Origin: Pseudomonas sp. ISL-84
GTDB taxonomy: Bacteria > Bacillota > Bacilli > Bacillales > Cytobacillaceae
Direction of reading: 5' to 3'
Assembly: GCA_018613035.1 (NCBI GenBank)
Contig: JAGGRA010000035.1
Location: forward strand, 1 to 59,176
DNA length: 59,176 bases
Below, piece after piece: positions 1-9,330 of this stretch (positions within the stretch are counted from its first letter, which is position 1; every line of letters starts with the position of its first letter). The notes beneath the pieces are model-generated. The model made no database searches. It was not told where the DNA came from and saw nothing but the letters and a program-made list of their open reading frames with translations. Made by a program: the position numbers and the translations under genes.

Positions 1-30
1 TGCACCCATGCCGGGCGCACAAGCAAAAAA

Positions 31-62
31 ACAGATCAGCTAAAAAGCTGATCTGTTTTTTT
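31..62. terminator. Bidirectional intrinsic terminator
   Basis: A 10-bp perfect stem (ACAGATCAGC / GCTGATCTGT) with a 6-nt loop is flanked by T-runs when read on either strand. It probably ends a gene lying outside the window. Confidence 0.85.
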
Positions 63-180
63 GTATGTAGATGAAAATCATTTTTATTCCTATTGTGAAC
101 AATTTGTGAACGCTTCCCGATTGTACCTTTACTTTCCTTTTTTGCGGTAAGACTAAGCTTACAAAAAGGAGGATCATGCT

Positions 181-558
181 GTGGAAATATCCTGGATCAC
201 TTTTATTATGGTTATATTAGCAAGCTACCGCTTAACTCATTTAATTGTTTTCGATAAAATAACTGAGCCCCTTAGAAACCTTTTTTTAGTGAAAAGAGAG
301 ACACCCTCCCACCAATTTAAAAAAGCACCAAAATCGATGTTCGGATATTTGCTGACATGCTATTGGTGCACGGGTATGTGGTCAGCTATCCTGCTCGGAT
401 CGTTATACATCCTTCTTCCGTCATTTGGATGGTATCTAATTTTCATTCTTGCTATAGCCGGCGGGCAAGCCATACTTGAATCATTTGTAGGTGTTAACAT
501 TAAAAAGACAGAATTATATGCTGATAAACTCATGAAAGAGACTTCTAAAACTAATTAG
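181..558 (+). CDS. DUF1360 membrane protein (YjcA-like)
   Basis: A 125-residue membrane protein of the DUF1360 family, which includes the sporulation-associated YjcA of B. subtilis. One hydrophobic helix lies near residues 3-24 and two more near 58-100. Between them is the family hallmark CYWCTGMW (about residues 60-67), two cysteines spaced CxxC in a membrane-proximal position. The start is GTG at 181, chosen because AAAGGAGG sits about 7 nt upstream. It stands alone behind a terminator. A role in sporulation is inferred from the family only; no biochemical function is known to me. Confidence 0.7.
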   Translation: MEISWITFIMVILASYRLTHLIVFDKITEPLRNLFLVKRETPSHQFKKAPKSMFGYLLTCYWCTGMWSAILLGSLYILLPSFGWYLIFILAIAGGQAILESFVGVNIKKTELYADKLMKETSKTN

Positions 559-763
559 CAAGCAAAATGCCCCAATGGCTTTGTACTGTACTAAGGTAAC
601 TTTAAATAAGGAATAAGTTTACCATCTACACCTTTTTCTTACAGATAAACAGGACTATTGTGGGATTTTGTCGTTTTAAATCGAATTCCCTCTGCAATCA
701 AGGTATAATTTAGATTGGAAAAAATAGATACATAGTAAACGCTTTATATAGGGGAGGATTTAT

Positions 764-1144
764 ATGATGGGATGGGTAATAGCCATTTTGTTTGGTTCAG
801 CAGTTGTGCTGCTCATTTTATCGTTTTTTAAAACGACGAAATCAAAATCAAATCTTGAGCAACAAATTGATCAGGTAACTTTTTCATTAAAGAATGAAAT
901 CCACGAGCTGCAGCAGCAGATCAGAAATATTGAATTAGATGCAGAGATTACTGCACACCAGTCAGGCTCCATGAGAGGAACATCGGAAGAACGCTTATTA
1001 CTGCGTGAAATTCTTGATCTCCATAAGCGCGGGTATTCCTTTGAGAGCATTGCCTTAAAAAAACAGCTTTCACCAAATGAGGTAGAGCGGATGCTTTTGC
1101 CTTATTTATCAAAAAGGGCTGAAAGGAGCATGGTTGCACAATGA
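764..1144 (+). CDS. Membrane-anchored coiled-coil protein, unknown function
   Basis: A 126-residue protein I do not recognise by name. It has one N-terminal membrane helix (about residues 3-22), a polar coiled-coil-like stretch rich in Glu/Gln/Leu (28-60), and a C-terminal segment (72-115) that resembles a helix-turn-helix fold (the LHKRGYSFESIA part). GGGGAGG lies 6 nt before the ATG. The stop codon overlaps the start of the next gene by 4 bp (ATGA), so the two are translationally coupled and probably work together at the membrane. A plausible -10 (TATAAT, 704-709) precedes it, without a good -35. Confidence 0.6.
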   Translation: MMGWVIAILFGSAVVLLILSFFKTTKSKSNLEQQIDQVTFSLKNEIHELQQQIRNIELDAEITAHQSGSMRGTSEERLLLREILDLHKRGYSFESIALKKQLSPNEVERMLLPYLSKRAERSMVAQ

Positions 1145-1641
1145 CAGCTAATTCCTTGCGCAGTTTTGCAGCTGGCCTTTTAGTGGCTGCGGTTTTGACT
1201 GGCGGCGCCTACTTTTTTGGAGCTTCTGAAGCAAAAAGCACTCAAAAACCGGCAGATAAAACCGAAAAAGTGGTTAAACAGGAAAAGCTGACTGACAAAG
1301 AAATGATCGGTCTGCTATCCTCTAAAGGCTATGTAATAAATACAGAAGATGAGTGGAGCGAGCAGCTGGCTGCCGCTGCAAAAGTCAATGAAAAAACGGA
1401 AGAGAAATCAAATAAGGAAACCGGCGAAAAGGTTGTCTATCGCACCATCCTGACAGTCTCGATGGGCATGACAAGCATCGATGTTGGCAATGCACTTGAG
1501 CGTGCAAATATTATTGATAGCGGAATCCAGTTTTACAAAGATGTTGAAAAACGCGGCTTGGCGAACGAACTGCGTCCTGGAACATTCGAAGTGGAAAGCG
1601 GAATGACAACAGATGAAATCATTTCGGTTATTTTTAAGTAG
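1141..1641 (+). CDS. Secreted/anchored protein with MltG-like LysM subdomain
   Basis: A 166-residue protein with a hydrophobic N-terminal signal or anchor (residues 8-30), a Lys/Glu-rich linker (35-110) and a C-terminal domain (about 115-166). The C-terminal domain reads like the N-terminal LysM-like subdomain of the YceG/MltG lytic transglycosylases: SIDVGNALERANIIDSG followed by RPGTFEVESGMTTDEII. The catalytic transglycosylase domain of MltG (a family of about 330 residues) is absent, so this is a binding module rather than an enzyme. It overlaps the upstream gene by 4 bp and is followed by a strong terminator. A cell-wall-binding role is inference. Confidence 0.6.
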   Translation: MTANSLRSFAAGLLVAAVLTGGAYFFGASEAKSTQKPADKTEKVVKQEKLTDKEMIGLLSSKGYVINTEDEWSEQLAAAAKVNEKTEEKSNKETGEKVVYRTILTVSMGMTSIDVGNALERANIIDSGIQFYKDVEKRGLANELRPGTFEVESGMTTDEIISVIFK

Positions 1642-1651
1642 CTTTAATAGG

Positions 1652-1687
1652 AAAAGCTCCTTTTAGGCAATAAAAAGGAGCTTTTTT
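1652..1687 (+). terminator. Intrinsic terminator of the two-gene operon
   Basis: AAAAGCTCCTTTT pairs with AAAAGGAGCTTTT across a short loop and is followed by a T-run. It lies 10 nt after the stop at 1641. Confidence 0.9.
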
Positions 1688-1888
1688 CTTTGGTTGAATC
1701 CTGAGCGAAAGCTATTTATTTCGGGCATTATAAACTTTTAGTCTGCGGTTAGAAAGAATTTATGTGCGCATAGCCCCGCTTTATGTGGATAAAAAAATTT
1801 ATGTGCTGATAATAATCTGACGACTCTTCACGTGTAAAGTTTTTATCTTATGGCTCTGCTTAGATGGCTCTGCTTAGCTTAAACCTGC

Positions 1889-2671
1889 CTACTCCTCCAA
1901 AAATCCGCGAAACACTTCAAGAAGCTCAGCAGGCGCTTCATACATGCTCATATGCCCTGCACCTTTAATGGTCACCTGCTGGATATTCAGTCCCGTGACG
2001 GTAAAAGACTTTTCAGGCGGAACAACCTGGTCTTTTTCACCAGCGATCATTAACACCGGCAGTTTCGAATTTTTTAGAACATGATTACGGTCGGGCCTCT
2101 GTTTCATCGCTTTCAAAGACGCTTTGGCACCTTCCGGATTAGTGCCATAACCAATCTCTTTTGCCTGTTGTTGATCTTCAAGGTGCTTTTCTCCTGGCGC
2201 AAAAAGATTGGGAACGAGTCCATCAACAAAGGATTTAATTCCATCTGCATCGATTTTCCCGGCGGCCACTTCCCTGCCCTTCTTCCCTTCTTCGGAATCC
2301 GGATTCGCTGTGGAATGGAGAAGTGAGAACTGTTTCAGCCTGTCCTCATAAGCTTCAGCAAAAGCAAGTGTTACATAGCCGCCAAGCGAGTGGCCAATGA
2401 GAGACACTTTCTCCAATCCCAGCTCCTCAAAAGTACCTTTAATCATTTCTGCCATCGTTTCAACTGAAATATCTCCGTCAGGCAAACCAGAACCTCCGTG
2501 TCCGGGGAGGTCAACCGCAATTACTCGGTAACTGTCAGCCAAAGCTGGTATCACATTCTGCCAATAATCCTTACTGCCGCAGAATCCGTGAATCAGGACA
2601 ACTGGTTCACCCTGGCCTGCATCATAGTAAGATATTACTGTTCCATTAACTTCTGCTCGTTTAGCATCCAT
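1889..2671 (-). CDS. Alpha/beta-fold hydrolase
   Basis: A 260-residue alpha/beta hydrolase. The oxyanion-hole motif HGFCGS is near residues 28-33 and the nucleophile elbow GHSLGG near 93-98 (Ser catalytic). An Asp in the GEKDQVVP segment (about 212-219) and a His in GAGHMSMYE (about 239-247) complete the triad. The substrate cannot be predicted; relatives include esterases and carboxylester or lactone hydrolases. I prefer ATG at 2671 over the in-frame GTG at 2680 because AAGGCGG lies 9 nt before the ATG but abuts the GTG. It follows the GNAT gene by 14 bp, so the two are probably one transcript. Confidence 0.8.
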   Translation of the reverse strand: MDAKRAEVNGTVISYYDAGQGEPVVLIHGFCGSKDYWQNVIPALADSYRVIAVDLPGHGGSGLPDGDISVETMAEMIKGTFEELGLEKVSLIGHSLGGYVTLAFAEAYEDRLKQFSLLHSTANPDSEEGKKGREVAAGKIDADGIKSFVDGLVPNLFAPGEKHLEDQQQAKEIGYGTNPEGAKASLKAMKQRPDRNHVLKNSKLPVLMIAGEKDQVVPPEKSFTVTGLNIQQVTIKGAGHMSMYEAPAELLEVFRGFLEE

Positions 2672-2685
2672 TCTAAACACCCGCC

Positions 2686-2967
2686 TTATTTTGCTAGTAC
2701 ATCCTGGTATTCACTTTTTCGATCAAAGACAGCTTTCGCGTAAGAGCATACCGGTACAATCTTAAAACCCTTCCCACGCGCCTCCTGTACAACACTTTCT
2801 ACCAGCTTTCCTGCAATTCCCTGACCGCGTAGCGAATCACTCACATACGTATGGTCAATCGTTACCTGAGATTCACCGCTTGGTACAAAGGAAATTTCAG
2901 CGGCCATATTCCCTTCTTCATCATTTACAAAAAAGCGGTTCTCTTCTTTTTGAATTTCTGCACTCAT
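2686..2967 (-). CDS. Small GNAT-family N-acetyltransferase (YjdJ-like)
   Basis: A 93-residue single-domain acetyltransferase of the short COG2388 type. The acetyl-CoA-binding signature is SLRGQGIAGKLVESVV (about residues 44-59), with the Q/RxxGxG/A pyrophosphate loop. GGGAGG lies 8 nt before the ATG. It is the first gene of a two-gene unit with the downstream hydrolase. The family is widespread and its substrate is unknown. Confidence 0.8.
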   Translation of the reverse strand: MSAEIQKEENRFFVNDEEGNMAAEISFVPSGESQVTIDHTYVSDSLRGQGIAGKLVESVVQEARGKGFKIVPVCSYAKAVFDRKSEYQDVLAK

Positions 2968-3228
2968 TTAATACCCTCCCTATTGGTTTCCAAAGATCTG
3001 ATTCTAATATGTCCTTATGCTTGTATATTAACATATTGGTTGGAAAAATTATCTTACCCGGGTAATGATGGTACTCTAAAATTTCCCTCTTTTCTGAAGC
3101 CCTTAAACACGATCACTCAAATTTTCTTTTCCTCTATACTTTTATCAGAATATTCATTATAATAGTTCGAATAGCGTAATACATTCATTTCCCTTTAGGG
3201 TACCATTGAGATATAGCGGGGTGTAAAA

Positions 3229-4443
3229 GTGTTTCCTGTAAAAATAAATAAAAATACAGTCTTAATAGTGGGCATTATCTTTGTTGCTTTTAATCTTAGA
3301 CCTGGCATAACTGCAGTTGGACCGCTGATTAGTTCAATCAGATATGATATGGGAATCTCAAACGGTCTGGCTGGCCTGCTTACGACCCTTCCTTTGCTGG
3401 CTTTTGCTTTCCTTTCTCCTTTTGCTCCAAGAATCGCCCAAAGATTTGGCAATGAAAAAAGTATTCTGGGCGGACTCGCTGTACTGGGGGCGGGAATAAT
3501 CATCCGCTCTACGATTTCTTTATTTTTGGGTACGGCTTTAGTAGGTATGGGAATCGCGATATGTAATGTCCTTCTCCCTGGAATAGTAAAGGAACGCTTC
3601 GGAAAAGTGGGTTTACTGACAGGTGTTTACACATTTTCTATGGGACTGTGGGCAGGCCTGGCCCCTGGACTAAGTGTGCCTCTGGCAGAAACATGGGAGA
3701 TCGGCTGGTCCTGGTCACTCAGTGTTTGGATTATTTTAGTGGTAATCGCCATTCTGATCTGGCTGCCGCAGCTTAAAGCAAGAAAGGAGAACACCGACAG
3801 ACAAAGGGCTGTCTCCTCCAGCTCTTCTCTCTGGCAGTCCTGTGTTGCCTGGCAGGTGACCCTTTTTATGGGCTTGCAATCACTCGTTTATTTCTCCTTT
3901 ATCACCTGGCTGCCTGAGATTCTTAATGATCGGGGATTTAATATCGAAACAGCAGGCTGGATGGTCACACTGATGCAATTTTCCGGTCTGCCCGCTAATT
4001 TTATTATCCCTGTTCTCGCAGACCGGCTTCCAAACCAAAAAGCAATAGCTGTTGGAATTGGCGTTTTTTGCACTGCTGGTATAACAGGGCTTCTTCTTAA
4101 TATAAATTCTTTTATAATTATAGGGAGCATTATACTAATCGGCATTGCTTTGGGTGCGGCCATCAGCCATTCATTAACATTGATCGGTTTGCGTGCGGCC
4201 AATGCGAAACAGGCTGCTGAATTATCAGGCATGGCTCAATCGGTAGGTTATTTGCTAGCTGCTCTTGGCCCGTTTTTGATCGGTTTTATTTACGACTTTT
4301 TTCATGCTTGGACACTTCCGTTAATCCTGCTGGTTATTGTTACTATTGTTTTCACATTGGCCGGAGTTGGTGCAGGAAGAAATCAATATGTATTGGAAAC
4401 AGCCTTTATTGACAGAAAGAAATCCCCTTCTACCATTGCATGA
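3229..4443 (+). CDS. MFS transporter, CynX/NimT type
   Basis: A 404-residue, roughly 12-helix major facilitator protein of the CynX/NimT (cyanate/nitroimidazole) branch, similar to B. subtilis YycB. The signature is the N-terminal block FNLRPGITAVGPL (residues 18-30), typical of this branch. A hydrophilic linker near residues 182-198 divides two six-helix bundles. It starts with GTG behind GCGGGGTG. Members export or import small anions and drugs; the substrate is not predictable here. It stands alone, and its stop lies inside a strong hairpin shared with the converging DUF488 gene. Confidence 0.8.
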   Translation: MFPVKINKNTVLIVGIIFVAFNLRPGITAVGPLISSIRYDMGISNGLAGLLTTLPLLAFAFLSPFAPRIAQRFGNEKSILGGLAVLGAGIIIRSTISLFLGTALVGMGIAICNVLLPGIVKERFGKVGLLTGVYTFSMGLWAGLAPGLSVPLAETWEIGWSWSLSVWIILVVIAILIWLPQLKARKENTDRQRAVSSSSSLWQSCVAWQVTLFMGLQSLVYFSFITWLPEILNDRGFNIETAGWMVTLMQFSGLPANFIIPVLADRLPNQKAIAVGIGVFCTAGITGLLLNINSFIIIGSIILIGIALGAAISHSLTLIGLRAANAKQAAELSGMAQSVGYLLAALGPFLIGFIYDFFHAWTLPLILLVIVTIVFTLAGVGAGRNQYVLETAFIDRKKSPSTIA

Positions 4444-4458
4444 TAAGGGGATTTCTTT
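4416..4458. terminator. Bidirectional terminator between converging genes
   Basis: A 14-bp perfect stem (AAAGAAATCCCCTT and its complement) overlaps the end of the MFS gene and the end of the DUF488 gene. T-runs flank it on both strands. Confidence 0.85.
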
Positions 4459-4820
4459 CAATTTTTTTTAGTAAGTTCCTCATACAAAACACGGGCATGA
4501 TTATGGATCGGGTCTTTCGCGGCATATAGTAAGGTGACCTTATTCACTTTGGACATTCTGGCTAACTCTTCGATCTTGCGGACCTTATCTTCCTGCGTAC
4601 GCAGCTCAATAAGATACTTTTCCCGAAATTCATTAAAAAGTTCCGGTTTGTGATTAAACGCTTTTCTTAACTCGCTGCTTGGTGCAATATCCTTTTCCCA
4701 AGCTGTTAGGCGTGCAGCCTCTTTCTTTATTCCCCGCGGCCAAAGCCGGTCGACTAATACTCGGTAGCCATCATCTTCTTCAAGCGGATCGTAAATTCTC
4801 TTTATAAAAATTGCTGCCAT
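4458..4820 (-). CDS. DUF488 family protein (YeaO-like)
   Basis: A 120-residue DUF488 protein. The family block DGYRVLVDRLWPRG lies near residues 16-29, and a later VTLLYAAKDPIHNHA segment (about 94-108) is typical of the YeaO branch. The start is ATG at 4820 with AGGGGTG 7 nt upstream; the TTG six bases earlier is too close to that site. The function of the family is unsettled. It is monocistronic. Confidence 0.75.
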   Translation of the reverse strand: MAAIFIKRIYDPLEEDDGYRVLVDRLWPRGIKKEAARLTAWEKDIAPSSELRKAFNHKPELFNEFREKYLIELRTQEDKVRKIEELARMSKVNKVTLLYAAKDPIHNHARVLYEELTKKN

Positions 4821-4951
4821 AAGCAAGCACCCCTTCCAGAAAAGTTCCTTTTCAGTATTTTTCGTTTCAATATCTATTGTGATTTGCTATTATTTTACTA
4901 TAAACACATTACAAATTTTTCTAATTACATGGAACGTGAGGTGTAAGGAAT

Positions 4952-5176
4952 TTGACAGGTACAATTGCAGTCATTATGATTTTCTCCATTCCCATTATCG
5001 GCATCCTGACTTTTCATACACAAAGACTGGCCAAAATTAAACATAACATGATTAAAGATGAAATCACCCTGGAGAAACTTAAACAGGAAAACTTTCTGCT
5101 TGAAACGGAAAAAATGAAACTTGAACTTGAGCATATTAAGATTGAAAACACTCATGATAAAACGAATATTATATAA
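4952..5176 (+). CDS. Small membrane protein with coiled coil
   Basis: A 74-residue protein with one N-terminal membrane helix (about residues 3-22) and a charged, heptad-like helix rich in Lys/Glu/Leu (28-65). It has no family I can name. The start is TTG at 4952 with GAGGTG 8 nt upstream. It is followed by its own terminator, which supports it as a real gene. The size and layout resemble PspB-like anchor proteins, but sequence motifs of that family are not evident. Confidence 0.5.
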   Translation: MTGTIAVIMIFSIPIIGILTFHTQRLAKIKHNMIKDEITLEKLKQENFLLETEKMKLELEHIKIENTHDKTNII

Positions 5177-5183
5177 CTTTTTT

Positions 5184-5211
5184 AGGGCTTTCTCTTCGGG
5201 CCCTCTTTTTC
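5184..5211 (+). terminator. Intrinsic terminator
   Basis: AGGGC pairs with GCCCT around a T/C-rich loop, followed by CTTTTT. It lies 8 nt after the 74-residue gene. Confidence 0.6.
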
Positions 5212-5357
5212 TGCCTCCAAAGGAACATTAAATATAATACCCTGCTGAATCTATCAATGTATCTTCCTTCCAATCCTTAATAAAACACAAGTTTTGATAA
5301 AACGGTGGATAATAATAATAAAAATTGAGTGTGAGTTTGCTTAAGAACAAAAGCGCA

Positions 5358-5398
5358 TAATAAAATCCCCTTCTTTTCAGGAGGGGATTTTATTATTA
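5358..5398 (-). terminator. Terminator of the coproporphyrinogen oxidase gene
   Basis: A long stem, TAATAAAATCCCC against GGGGATTTTATTA, overlaps the end of the gene. Adjacent A/T runs make it usable on the minus strand. Confidence 0.8.
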
Positions 5399-6781
5399 TA
5401 TTTTCTCGATAATTTTCCTGGCAGTGCTTGCCCCATTTTCGATGCAGTCCGGTATGCCGACACCGTAATAGGAGCAGCCGGCAAGCCATACCCCCGGGTA
5501 ATCTTTGGACAGCTTGCATTCAAGTGCCGCCACCGTCTTCGGATGGGTGATTTGGTAGTTGGGCATTTTTTCAGTCCAATTGGTCACCTCGCTTGCAACA
5601 GGTTCAGCCGTAATGCCTAGGCTTTTTTCTATATCAGCTAAAGCCACCTGCAGAAGCTCCTCTTTATTCAATTCCTTTAGAGATGCAAATGCCGGATGGC
5701 TGCTTTTATAAAATAATCTTAAAAGCAAATTGCCGCTTTCTGAAGTATGCTTCCACTTGCGGCTTGTCCAGGTGCAGGCATTGCATGTTAATTCATCAGT
5801 ATTTTCAGCGATAAAACCTGTACCGTCCGCTGGAAGCTCGCTGTCCGGTATATTAAAAGCAACATATATGGAAATAAGCGAACTATTTTTAAGACCGCCA
5901 AACTCCTTTTCGATCCCCTTGTCATCGAACAGCTTTTCAGCTGCATTATGCGGGATACTGAGCACGATATGATCTGCTTCCAGACTTTCCCCATTGGTAA
6001 AAGTCACCCTGTATCTGCCATCTGCTTTGTCAATGTTGGCTGCCTGGGTATTTTTCAAAATTTCTTCACCATTCAGTTTTTCTTCATAAGCATGTATCAG
6101 TGCATCAAGGCCGCCTTTAAATGATAGAAACTTTTTTCCGCCGCCGCTCTGGAATACACTTCGGTTTTCTTCAAAGCCTTTAATGATACTCCCGTACTTT
6201 TCTTTATAATCGAACACTTGCGGAAGAGTTGAAGCAATCGTCAAGTCGTTTAGATCACCTGAATAAACACCAGAAAGCACAGGTCCAATTTGTTTTTCAA
6301 CCAATTCTTTACCGAAAAAGTGCTCCAAAAATTCGCCGATGGAATCATTCTTCGTAAAGCCTTCATTTTTCGTATAAAGATCCTTTAGCGCTGCAACTTT
6401 ACCTTCTGCAGACACAAGGGTCGTTTTTGCCAGAGATTCAACGCTGGCTGGAATCCCGAATACAGAATCTGCCGGAATCAGCTTTAGCTTCCCATCGCTA
6501 TATATAAACGACCGCCCCGCCGCGTTATAAACGAGTTCTTCTTCCAGGCCAAGCTCCTGAATAAAATTCATCCCATTGGCTTTGCGGGCAACAATCGAAT
6601 CTGCGCCCGCCTCCATCACAAAGCCGCCTTCCCGGACAGTCCGAATTTTGCCGCCCAGCTGTGCCGATGATTCTGCCAGTACTAGCCTTATATCGGACTG
6701 ATTTTCTTCTTTCCATTTATTTAATTCATACATAGCGGCCAGCCCTGTAACCCCACCGCCAATAATCAATACTGTTTTCAT
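5396..6781 (-). CDS. hemY: Coproporphyrinogen III oxidase (HemY type)
   Basis: A 461-residue FAD-dependent oxidase of the HemY/CgoX family. In Gram-positive bacteria it oxidises coproporphyrinogen III to coproporphyrin III in the coproporphyrin-dependent haem pathway, at the inner face of the membrane. The dinucleotide fold GGGVTGLAA is at residues 8-16, followed by the characteristic acidic residue of the second strand and GGKIRT (44-49). The C-terminal FAD-contact region is GVWLAGCSYYGVGIPDCI (about 431-448). Length matches the family. In B. subtilis hemY follows hemE and hemH; here it stands alone, so those genes must lie elsewhere. Confidence 0.9.
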   Translation of the reverse strand: MKTVLIIGGGVTGLAAMYELNKWKEENQSDIRLVLAESSAQLGGKIRTVREGGFVMEAGADSIVARKANGMNFIQELGLEEELVYNAAGRSFIYSDGKLKLIPADSVFGIPASVESLAKTTLVSAEGKVAALKDLYTKNEGFTKNDSIGEFLEHFFGKELVEKQIGPVLSGVYSGDLNDLTIASTLPQVFDYKEKYGSIIKGFEENRSVFQSGGGKKFLSFKGGLDALIHAYEEKLNGEEILKNTQAANIDKADGRYRVTFTNGESLEADHIVLSIPHNAAEKLFDDKGIEKEFGGLKNSSLISIYVAFNIPDSELPADGTGFIAENTDELTCNACTWTSRKWKHTSESGNLLLRLFYKSSHPAFASLKELNKEELLQVALADIEKSLGITAEPVASEVTNWTEKMPNYQITHPKTVAALECKLSKDYPGVWLAGCSYYGVGIPDCIENGASTARKIIEKI

Positions 6782-6900
6782 CTGTACACACCTCTATTTA
6801 CATCCAATTCATATATAAAGTGTACCACATAATATCTGGATGAAAGAATGTGATGGTATGTCCAAATGATGAATATAGTTTATAAAGGGGGGAGTGAATA

Positions 6901-7263
6901 ATGAAGCATTCAGAACTTACGATGAACCTGCTTCGATATTCAGTATCATACGTTTTTATCGTATCCGGTTTTATGAAGCTAATCAGCGCGGAAATAGGCA
7001 ATACTTTTGTAAATCTGGGGCTTCCCTATCCCGAACTTCTCATGCATGTTGTCGCTTTTCTTGAAATCGTATGCGGTGTATTAATTCTTTTTAATAAAAG
7101 TGCTAAAAACGCAGCCATTCCACTGATTGGTATTATGATTGCTGCCATTATTCTGACAAAAATGCCAGCTCTTAATTCAGGTTTTATGCCTTTTGCCTTC
7201 GACGTCAGGCTGGATGTCATCATGCTTGTACTGCTTTTTATTTTGTATAGGCAATCTGGGTAA
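6901..7263 (+). CDS. DoxX-family membrane protein
   Basis: A 120-residue protein with four hydrophobic helices. Its N-terminus LLRYSVSYVFIVSGFMKLI and the GLPYPELLMHVVAFLEIVCG segment are typical of DoxX-like proteins. AAAGGGGGGAG lies about 8 nt before the ATG. It diverges from hemY, with 119 bp between the starts. Family members have been linked to quinone or redox stress functions, but nothing in this gene narrows the role. Confidence 0.7.
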   Translation: MKHSELTMNLLRYSVSYVFIVSGFMKLISAEIGNTFVNLGLPYPELLMHVVAFLEIVCGVLILFNKSAKNAAIPLIGIMIAAIILTKMPALNSGFMPFAFDVRLDVIMLVLLFILYRQSG

Positions 7264-7397
7264 GCAGGACAGATTTTATTAAGGAATGCTGATAGGACGG
7301 GAGGTGACCGAATATCCGAAACCACCCTATAAATTTCATGAGGGAAGCCCTTCCAAATAGAATAAAAAGGTTAGATTTGGCACGAAATATAGAAAAA

Positions 7398-7422
7398 CGG
7401 AGAGCTCAGCCTCTCCGCTTTT
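7398..7422. terminator. Terminator between DoxX and C45 genes
   Basis: CGGAGAG CTCAGC CTCTCCG is a perfect 7-bp stem, with T-runs on both strands. Confidence 0.8.
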
Positions 7423-8487
7423 TCATTTCCGAAACCAATTCGCATGCTCCTCCATATGCAAAAAAGAAATGTCCGTATTAACTTCTCCATTTATCCGATC
7501 GAACTCGACATCCTGCCCGCTAAGCCACTTGGAAAAATCAAATACAATCGGTTCCCGGTCTCCCCCTAACGAAAACCAGGCCTTCATCTCTTTAGGCAAG
7601 TAAGCAGATGTATGGATCGTTCCCGCCCAGCTGCCATATAGATCGGAAAAAACGCCTTTGTCCGTATCATTTAAAAGACGGAAAGCCTCATGGGCACTTA
7701 ATGGCTGCTCCTGCCGGTTTTTCATTACATCCAGCCTGCGCATGCTATCCACCAGATGGTTCCGGTTCTCATGCTTCATCATTTCAAAATGGTTCGTGCA
7801 GGCAGTTGTCTGGCGGATTTCCACTCCCCGAGGGGAGGCTTCCACTGCATAAGTCTCACCGCTTCGATCGTATGCCACATAAGTAAAAGAGTGGCGATGG
7901 GGAATTTCCTTTAGCATATCGACCGCTTCACTGACATTGGCACACGACTCCAGTATAAGCCTGCCAATCATACAGCATATAAAGCCATCCCCCGGGTTTT
8001 TCCGGTTCATAAAGTTATAGCCAATCACGAGCCCTTTTTCATTCATGCCATCCATCCGGCCCGTCACCCGCTGGCTGGGTCCTTTGATCGCATAGCCCTG
8101 ATCGGTTGGCTGATAAAAGGTATAACGCCCCTCATATGTTTTTGGATGATAATCATAATTTCGGATCAGGTAGTCTTCACCAGTTATAATTGAACAGCCT
8201 GAACGGACATAATCCAATCGATAGCCTCCAAACTCTTTTAGTACTCTTTCTATGGGCCATCCAAGTGCTTCCTGCAATCCAAGCAGCTCATCCCAAATGC
8301 CAGGCGCAAACCTGGTAATTGCATTTCTCGCTTCACCTTCATTAATGGAGAATCGCGGCTTTCTCACCTTCCATTGATCCTCGCGGTTTTTTACAGAAAG
8401 TGAGTCCCTTAATTTCTCCCCTTGCATATACCCAAAATCAAAGTGGGTACCCCGAAACTGTATAATATCACTGTAAATCTTCTTCAA
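7423..8487 (-). CDS. C45-family N-terminal-nucleophile amidohydrolase
   Basis: A 354-residue protein of the acyl-CoA:6-aminopenicillanate acyltransferase (peptidase C45) family of Ntn hydrolases. The likely nucleophile is the Cys in SGCSIITGEDYLIRNYDYHP (Cys near residue 98). It is preceded by about 97 residues that autoprocessing would remove in classical members. DGMNEKGLVIGYNF (about 145-158) is the other conserved block. It starts with TTG behind AGAGGG. Family members hydrolyse linear amides such as bile-salt or N-acyl amides; the substrate here is unknown. It is monocistronic. Confidence 0.75.
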   Translation of the reverse strand: MKKIYSDIIQFRGTHFDFGYMQGEKLRDSLSVKNREDQWKVRKPRFSINEGEARNAITRFAPGIWDELLGLQEALGWPIERVLKEFGGYRLDYVRSGCSIITGEDYLIRNYDYHPKTYEGRYTFYQPTDQGYAIKGPSQRVTGRMDGMNEKGLVIGYNFMNRKNPGDGFICCMIGRLILESCANVSEAVDMLKEIPHRHSFTYVAYDRSGETYAVEASPRGVEIRQTTACTNHFEMMKHENRNHLVDSMRRLDVMKNRQEQPLSAHEAFRLLNDTDKGVFSDLYGSWAGTIHTSAYLPKEMKAWFSLGGDREPIVFDFSKWLSGQDVEFDRINGEVNTDISFLHMEEHANWFRK

Positions 8488-8573
8488 AACAAATCCCTCT
8501 TCTTTTATTTTCTTTTGTTAAGGATATATGAAGAGTAACTGAAAATCCAGTAGACGGATTGCAATAAAAAAGA

Positions 8574-8599
8574 CTGATCCGCCGCTATCTGCGAATCAG
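8574..8599 (-). terminator. Terminator of the lutABC operon
   Basis: A 9-bp stem with one G-U pair, followed on the minus strand by TCTTTTTTATT. It sits just after lutC. Confidence 0.75.
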
Positions 8600-8610
8600 C
8601 CAAAGCCATT

Positions 8611-9330
8611 TTATTTATCATCTACAATTATATAAGTAGCCCTTACTGGTCCGTGTACGCCAACAATTAAATTCATTTCAATATCGGCACTGTTGCTTGG
8701 ACCTGATATGAAATTCACACAAGATGGAACTAGTTCCCCGTTTTCCACTTTATTATGGATTTCTTTTGCAACCTGGGTCATTCTGGGAACGATCGTGCTT
8801 TTAGGAATGATTGCTAAATAGATGACAGGCAGAAGGCTAACCGCACGGCCCTTTCCTTTATCACTGAATAAGACAACGGTCCCTGACTCTGCCAGTGTGG
8901 CATCACTGAAGGTAATCCCGATGTCAGCAGTCGCCGAGAAGGAAAGATTTTCTTCGCCTCCCTCTCGATCCCATACACGCACAGCAATATTTTCCTCATA
9001 TAAATCTTTCGAAAGTCCGGTTAAACCAAATTCTTCAAATCGAGGATCATCCCAAGTAACCACAGATTTTCCGCCATACTCCTTAATCAAGTGAGTAATG
9101 AGTGAAGAAAGCTCTGAAGAGACCGTTTCATGCACATCTGTATGGATAAGCAAGCATTGTTTTTTCAGTACCTCAACAAGCTCATCCTGGGATGCTCCTT
9201 TTAGGACTTCCCATTGGGGATTATGATTCCATGCAGGCTTCTCAACCTGATGGCTCCGCTCCCTCCCCAAATTTTTCGCAAGATTATCCAGGAAAGAATT
9301 GCGGTTAAAAACTTGTCCAGCTGCCATCAT
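8611..9330 (-). CDS. lutC: L-lactate utilisation protein C
   Basis: A 239-residue LUD-domain protein, third subunit of the LutABC system that oxidises L-lactate to pyruvate and lets cells grow on lactate. The LUD-domain core is seen in [20 protein letters not shown] (about residues 138-157) and the terminal [15 protein letters not shown]. It starts within the last codons of lutB (ATGA overlap), giving translational coupling; a second ATG three bases later is an equally good start. It is the last gene of lutA-lutB-lutC, followed by a terminator. Confidence 0.93.
   Translation of the reverse strand: MMAAGQVFNRNSFLDNLAKNLGRERSHQVEKPAWNHNPQWEVLKGASQDELVEVLKKQCLLIHTDVHETVSSELSSLITHLIKEYGGKSVVTWDDPRFEEFGLTGLSKDLYEENIAVRVWDREGGEENLSFSATADIGITFSDATLAESGTVVLFSDKGKGRAVSLLPVIYLAIIPKSTIVPRMTQVAKEIHNKVENGELVPSCVNFISGPSNSADIEMNLIVGVHGPVRATYIIVDDK

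Noticed and set aside
107..120. Cre site before the DUF1360 gene
   Set aside because: TGTGAACGCTTCCC misses two consensus positions and no promoter fits around it; a chance match is likely.
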